From assembly GCF_041260155.1 (NCBI RefSeq), contig NC_091930.1:3328907-3392906 (forward strand): a DNA stretch of 64,000 bases, in the 5' to 3' direction. Below the pieces are notes generated by a model, which had not been told where the DNA came from, made no database searches, and saw nothing but the letters and a program-made list of their open reading frames with translations. Source of the stretch: Ptychodera flava. Lineage: Eukaryota; Hemichordata; Enteropneusta; Ptychoderidae. This document shows positions 58,661 to 64,000 of the stretch, piece by piece; the first letter of the stretch is position 1, and the number at the start of each line of letters is the position of its first letter. Position numbers and translations under genes: made by a program.

Positions 58661-59387
58661 TAGTTCCCTAGCACGCAGCATGGAGATGGGCATTTGGGAC
58701 AAACAATTTTCAATTTAGCCAGTCCATGTGCAATACACACAAAATGTAAAATGTAAGAATTTTATACTAGTCTGTAATTAACTGTTGATTGCATTCACTC
58801 TACACTGTATACTCAAGCAATTTGACCTTGTGTTGCCTTTGACCCATTTCAAAGAGTTTTGTATGTAAAACTTACAATAGCAAAAAACAAATATACTCTA
58901 TATAATGCATTTATTCAATTCATATGCTTAGCTCACTTTTACAAGACTGTGATCTGGATAAGCAACATCAACACACTCTTGTTTAATACTCCAACTGTGA
59001 GTTGCTCTTATGCACTTGCAGGTACATGTAAGGTGGAAGTTCACTATGTTTTTTTTGCATAAGATTCATATATGACTCTGTATAGGAGCTTTGTTTAAAT
59101 GTACTTCTATAGGATGAAGAGTGAGAGATAGTAGATCCTACTTGTACTTCTTTACTGTTCTACTTGGTGGTGCATTACATAATTATATGATATTGTCATT
59201 TCATAGGAGGCAGAAATTGCAATCAATCTCTCTCTTTAAGATTTAGGAAGTGACCAACAAAACAAAACTCTTTTATATCTGTAAACTTCATGTAAAATAT
59301 TTTGCTTTAATATTTGCTAAGGAGACACAAGCCACTTCATTTGACTTGCTAACAACAGACAGATGAAATCCTGCTGCATTTGTCACA
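58661..59387. other. Intergenic; partial duplicate of the transposase region
   Basis: Holds the upstream copy (about 59095-59145) of the phrase that lies inside the transposase remnant at 59588. Nothing else is recognised. Confidence 0.35.
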
Positions 59388-60214
59388 TCATCTTTTACTA
59401 GAGTCACTTCTTTTTAACAGGTACATGTAGCTTTTTATAATTGCATAATTTTGGACATCACATGTACAACTAGCCATGTTTTCACAAAAGCATGAAGTCC
59501 TCACTTGGAAAAAGAAATTAATATGGCCATACTCAAAATGATCATTGAATTTATGTATGACTGTGTATGAATTTTGTTTATATGCTCTTCTATAGGATGA
59601 AGAGTGATAGATAGTAGATCCTATTTTAAGTCGCTGGTTCTTCAATGGTGCTTGGTCAATGACACTTAACAGAGCATTGAATTCCATGTCCTCAAAGATC
59701 ACTCTCCTCAGAAGAACCTATGGCATAAATGTTCTGTTGTAACTGTACTAAATTACCTTTCTCTAACTTGTTTTATTTCTTATAAAAATTCATTGCTTCT
59801 TGACTGGCCTCTAAACATTGTACAAGATCGGGTAGATTTTGAAGGAGAGATACAGCACTCAAAATTTGAAACTGAACATTCTGAGTACCATGAATGAGTT
59901 TAAGAAGAAAACCATTTGTATCTTCGAAATGGAAGCAACTATTGGTCAACATGGGGCCAAATTGTCAAATGCAAGAGGGAATGTACATTATGGGTTATGT
60001 ACCGTTCCCCATACAAACCGGCGAAAAGCAAACAAAGGTTATCTGCTAATTCATTATTTGCATCAAAGTTGCAATCAAAAAAGGAATGATAAATTTCTGT
60101 ATGTTCACTCAAGTCCATTCCTGAGCATGGTGGTTGATTAGTTGACTGCAATGTTTCACTATATTTGTTTTTAATGCTGACATAGTTGTCAGTGTCATGT
60201 GTTTCATTGCTCAA
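59388..60214 (-). mobile_element. DUF4218/TNP2-like (EnSpm/CACTA-type) transposase remnant
   Basis: On the minus strand from 60214: YGERYITHNVHSLLHLTIWP HV, then after a one-base shift near 59935 NSCFHFEDTNGFLLKLIHGT and QNVQFQILSAVSLLQNLPDL, a stop, and then LKNQRLKIGSTIYHSSSYRR followed by NSYTVIHKFNDHFEYGHINF. 'H-LLHL---GP-W-HSCF-FE--NG-LLK-IHGT' and 'Y-S-SY-R---RNSYTV' are hallmarks of the C-terminal domain found in EnSpm/CACTA-family transposases. Frameshift and stops show it is dead. A 36-bp phrase (ttctataggatgaagagtga...tagatcct) present at 59106 and 59588 shows an internal duplication of this region. A possible upstream continuation (IGEVALQHQDIVPSPGHLVP) lies at 60380-60450. Confidence 0.7.
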
Positions 60215-60469
60215 AGTTCTGCACGGTAGCTGTCAGTTGTGGTATCTCTTCTTCCTTGAGAGGGTGAATCCCAGTCAACATTGCAATTACTCTCATCAAT
60301 AGGCTGAAGAAAGTTTCCACTCGTACTGGGGTCCCATTCATCCATTTAGTAAGATGGCCCTGATGCTGTCAGCCTGCCTCGTCAGGTACTAGATGCCCAG
60401 GTGACGGTACTATATCCTGGTGTTGCAAGGCAACTTCTCCAATTCGATGTTGTTCTGTGTTATTTGAAA

Positions 60470-61400
60470 AAAAATAAATTTACTGTCAATAATGAGTTTG
60501 TTTTTTGTAAGATAACAGTCATTAAATAACCAGTATTACTAAAAATATTGAGGGATTATTATAATCTGTGCGCACATTCACATAGGGTAATATTCACAAA
60601 TTTGAAGATGTAGGGTTATTGGCAATTTAGAAATATTTCAATCACAGAATTACAGCTTTTAAGCTGCGAAATATAGAAATGCCATCCAATTCTTTTTTAT
60701 GCTTTACTTACAACAATTAAATTTGTTTGGAATGCATGGGCTAAGCAAGGATTTGGATAATCAAGTCCTATTGCAGCATTGCAGCTGTTTTTGGATTCAT
60801 TTGATAAGTCTTCCACAGTTAAGACCAGATTTTCATTATGAATAATTGCCTATGTAAGTTTGGAGGGACCGTGGTCTGTCGTTGCATATGTCTTTACATA
60901 TTACATACCACAGGTAGTACATGTGTCTAGCGGTTTGGGGACATCTTCAGTCCATGGTTTTGTCATCTGTTAGTGTAGGCCAGCAACTTATACTTACTTA
61001 CATCGAAATCGTAGTTTATGTCATATTAAAAAAATGCGCACTACAGTAGTAGTGGCAAAACAAAAACAAAAACAAACAAACAAGAAAAACACATGTGTGC
61101 ACCCACTGAACCTCTTTGTTGATTTGAAACACTATCAGCAATATCATTTGATCGTTCAATTGTATGTGCTTCTTTGGGAGAGTATAGTTTTATTTCGGAT
61201 CAGTACTGGTATTGACAACGAGCCACTGGTGCAGGCGAGAGGATAAGGTCCCCGCCAAAATACGCCACAAAGAGTATCCCCCGTTTTTGTGATGTTGGAT
61301 CACATGAACTTGAAGCAATATCGGAATCACTGCTAATAGTATACTGTGAAGGACCGTACGTGTCACCGTCAAAACGAGCGAGTAAGCCGCAATAGAATAG
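60470..61400. other. Intergenic, nothing recognised
   Basis: AT-rich; a CAAAA/CAAAC run lies at 61060-61085. Confidence 0.35.
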
Positions 61401-61860
61401 GCCCCTGGGGGGTACATGCTCTGAGAAGTGGTAGGGGTGTGCGGCCGCACGTAAAAAACCCGGGGCCCATTTTAGACCTAAAATCTCGTTAGTTTAGGAC
61501 CCCATTTTAGACCTTATGACCTTTGACCCAGGTCAAAATATGGACTTCTGACCAATTAGTGACAGTGTTTTAAAACAAAGTCTGTATTTACTTTGGCTAA
61601 AGCCAGGGGGTCTCTTTAATGGTTCCCCTGCCACACAAAAAGATATCAATGCTTATTGAGTGCAGATCAAAACCCTGCTAGGAAGACGGGAACTGACAGT
61701 TGGAATTTGTTCTTGTGTGGCACTCAAAAATCGACCCCATTTTAGACCCTGGTTTACTGTGAATTGATACCCCCATTTTAGACCAAGTTGCTGAAATACC
61801 CACCCCATTGGGCGGCACGTATACATATCGGCAAGTAATGGAAGTACCCCCCCTCCGGGA
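61401..61860. mobile_element. Inverted-repeat element with iterated CCCATTTTAGACC
   Basis: The ends GGGGGGTACATG (left) and, reverse-complemented, GGGGGGTACTTC (right) are inverted copies. Within 460 bp, CCCATTTTAGACC occurs four times in the same orientation (about 61466, 61501, 61737 and 61772). Non-coding. Motif repetition near both ends resembles transposase-binding subterminal repeats. Confidence 0.5.
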
Positions 61861-62287
61861 GAATAGCACAGGTATAACAATAACAAGCATTTTGCAAACT
61901 TCATTACTCACCTAGAAGAGACTTAACTGTGCTTCTAGTCCTCTTATAGTCTCGAGCCGCGAAATCGCTGCCTCTTTTCGACATATTGTGCTTATATAAA
62001 GTGCGTTGATAGCAAAATCGTCTTGTCGTAAGTTTCTGGATTACAAGGCGAAGAGTGTGTTTCAACAACCAACCTGCAGACCGGGTCATTGCACATGCGC
62101 AATAGCGCATTACGTCACATGATGAATATTAGCCAATCACTTAACTGCAATAAACGCGCCTTTATCAAATAGCGGTATTTTTCATCGCCATTGTGAAGAC
62201 TCGACAGCCAAAGGTCATCTTTTCATATACAGATCTCCTAAAGTCGACTTCTTTTGTCCTTCATTGCTCTTGTCACAACATTTAAAA

Positions 62288-62469
62288 ATGGATGAGTGGA
62301 TGTTGGTGTATTTTGCCGAAGACAAGACATACTGTTCCCTACCCTGCCGCGACATAGTCGATGGTGAGTTTGTAGAAAGAGTACCATCGATCAGCGTTAA
62401 ATGGAGAAATTTTGACGTTTTGACCTGTGCAAATACACGGCTCAGATCGTGAAAATCGGTAAGTTACGA
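62288..62469 (+). pseudogene. Possible first exon of a BEN-type or related gene, frame broken
   Basis: ATG at 62288 (aaaATGGAT) opens MDEWMLVYFAEDKTYCSLPC, then DIVDGEFVERVPSISVKWRN, a pattern (aromatic/acidic start, 'VDG-F---------VKW') that I associate with the N-terminal exon of invertebrate BEN-domain-like proteins. The frame stops at TGA (62450-62452), just before a consensus donor (AATCG|GTAAGT at 62461/62462). In a neighbouring frame the end reads LCKYTAQIVKIG up to the donor, which would be the expected ending of such an exon, so a one-base shift is likely between 62410 and 62425. An open candidate second exon follows at 63327-63428 (acceptor tattatctttag, donor AAGT|GTAAGT). Identification is weak. 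Confidence 0.3.
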
Positions 62470-64000
62470 TTTTGAAAATGAAGATTAATCTGTATTTTCG
62501 CAGTTAATTCTTATAGTGCTATTGAGTCGTGGAGAAATTATCATTATGGGCTTTTTAAAAACTTCATTGACATCGAGCATATTAGATAATTTCAACAATG
62601 ATTCAAGCATTGTATCTGTGCTACTTGTACACTGTTTTCTTTGTATGTGGACACAAACTACATGTACTTATCACCAGGCGCATCTTCCTTTAGCTGTCTG
62701 CTTTCATGTCATTATATTTTCCTTCAATTTAAGTCATGATGAACATTAGATTGATTCTGAATGCCGTATTTCGTCCTTGAAGTTCAAAGGTTAGCAAAAT
62801 AAATATGTAATATTTGACATAAAGCAGAACAAATTAATCATGTGATGAGCGTGAGCATCCACAATAGAATATTTCAGTTCATCATGCCAGGAATAGCTAT
62901 AGCTGAAAGAGTTTGAGTTTTCAAGCTTGATATTAAATGCATAAAATTGATGTTTGCATGAGCATGGCTGTACAAAAATAATGTTTGTACATCCATGGCC
63001 TACTATGACCTTTATTTGGCCGAACAAAAAAAAAGGGCCGAACAAAAAATTGTGCTGTTCTGATAACCCAGCCTACCCCATTTTTACATGCCAACCCTAA
63101 ACTTTTTAGAGCTACGTAAACACGGAAGTAAAAGAGAAAAAAAAAAACCCGTAAAATCACATGAGTCGTCATTTGGCATTTGATTTTGCTTGAACAAGGA
63201 TGTCTTTTAGGTTTTTTTTCCTTTTATGTGTATGATACATGCATGTATGAAAACTTTCACGTACACTTGTATAGTCTCTTAAATATTGAAATGAAGTGCA
63301 CTTATTGCTTTTCTATTATCTTTAGGGTCCAACATTGTATACTGTTCCCAGTCAAGATTGCAAGTTCAAGTCAGTATCTCCAGATGACATGAAATGTGCG
63401 GCATCAAGCAAAACAAATTATGAAAGTGTAAGTACTTATCATTTAAAGGTATACAAGGTATACACATATACAAATCGGGTCCCAGACACTGCAAATCCAT
63501 ATACCAACATTAAGTGATATCCCGACTCTTCCAAGATGGTCATCATGATATTATACATACCTATTGAACCTTTTGTCATGAAATAGTACATTGCACTGAC
63601 TGCAGAAAGTAGTGTCTCTCACATGTACGTGTGATATTTCAATATTCAACATGTGACTACCGGTATATGTTATTCTTTTGTATTTTATATTCTCTATATA
63701 CAGACAATGATCAAACTGGTACCTGACAGCAATGTACATGTGCAGTGTGTAGTCTTAAATGGACTATTAGCTGAATGCCATAAAGATTCTATTGGTTATT
63801 ATGTATACTGAGGTATGATGTGAACAATTTATAATAATTTACAGCATTTACCAAAACTCTTGTCACATATTTATACGAACCCTCAAAAAAGTGAGAAACA
63901 GCTGCTTACTTACAACGGTTTTAATGCTCAAAACAATATCTCTTGCAAAATTTTCAGATGATAATAGAATATTTTGTCCTTTTGTAACTTTTCATGATAT
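62470..64000. other. Intergenic or intronic; dispersed repeat at 63018-63240
   Basis: If 62288 starts a gene, this is its first introns. It includes the candidate exon at 63327-63428 and the dispersed repeat. No other ORF is convincing. Confidence 0.35.
63018..63240 (+). repeat. Dispersed repeat, copy 2
   Basis: Same block order as at 3120-3330, with a short extra duplication of 'gggccgaacaaaaaa' at its head. Confidence 0.6.

Noticed and set aside
58343..58663. Cys/Ser/Leu-rich ORF
   Set aside because: Generated by the CAGCTC cluster; two frames are open because of composition.

Overview
The window is animal nuclear DNA. Evidence: long intergenic stretches, GT-AG introns with matching phases, Kozak-type starts, AATAAA signals, and a dense load of microsatellites, MITE-like hairpins, LINE and Penelope-type retroelement remnants. 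The gene content (TRIM-like RING proteins, a protein with a TRADD-N-like domain and an NHL propeller, an SLC22-type transporter end) and the repeat style suggest a marine invertebrate deuterostome such as amphioxus or a hemichordate. The exact taxon cannot be fixed from the sequence. No prokaryotic signals, CRISPR arrays, rRNA or convincing tRNAs were seen.

Layout. 2-142: last exon of an SLC22-like transporter. 4.3-5.7 kb (-): an intact gene for a RING protein with four C2HC zinc fingers and a C-terminal CaaX box. 10.5-11.1 kb (+): a frameshifted relative of it. 14.0-22.6 kb (+): a seven-exon gene in which acidic N-terminus, GT-B glycosyltransferase-like domain, TRADD-N-like domain, helical repeats and NHL beta-propeller all join in matching phase, but which carries one in-frame TAG in exon 3. 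22.6-34 kb: mostly non-coding, with DNA transposon remnants (a clear TTAA-flanked element at 26.7-27.65 kb). 34.9-36.3 kb (-): a second RING/C2HC gene whose last finger and CaaX tail lie in a shifted frame. 38.8-39.2 and 44.2-44.65 kb: a duplicated promoter-like block with CRE and CCAAT boxes. 46.9-52.2 kb: three tandem units, each with the 3' part of a third RING/C2HC/CaaX gene; only the last copy (51.4-52.2 kb, -) is complete. 53.6-58.1 kb: a Penelope-type RT fragment split by a 2.96-kb inverted-repeat element that itself contains a ~180-bp satellite. 58.4-58.7 kb: a dense CAGCTC cluster. 59.4-60.2 kb (-): remnant of a DUF4218/TNP2-type transposase. 62.3 kb (+): a possible broken first exon.

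Two themes stand out. First, a local family of TRIM-like RING ligases in which the usual B-box/coiled coil is replaced by a variable number of C2HC (UBZ-like) fingers and the protein ends in a CaaX prenylation motif. This suggests a membrane-anchored, ubiquitin-reading ligase family that is expanding and decaying by local duplication. Second, between them, a GT-B/TRADD-N-like/NHL multidomain gene with the architecture of an innate-immune or cell-death sensor, whose GT-B domain has lost the usual acidic pair. All functional statements are inferred from domain recognition by eye; no searches were run.
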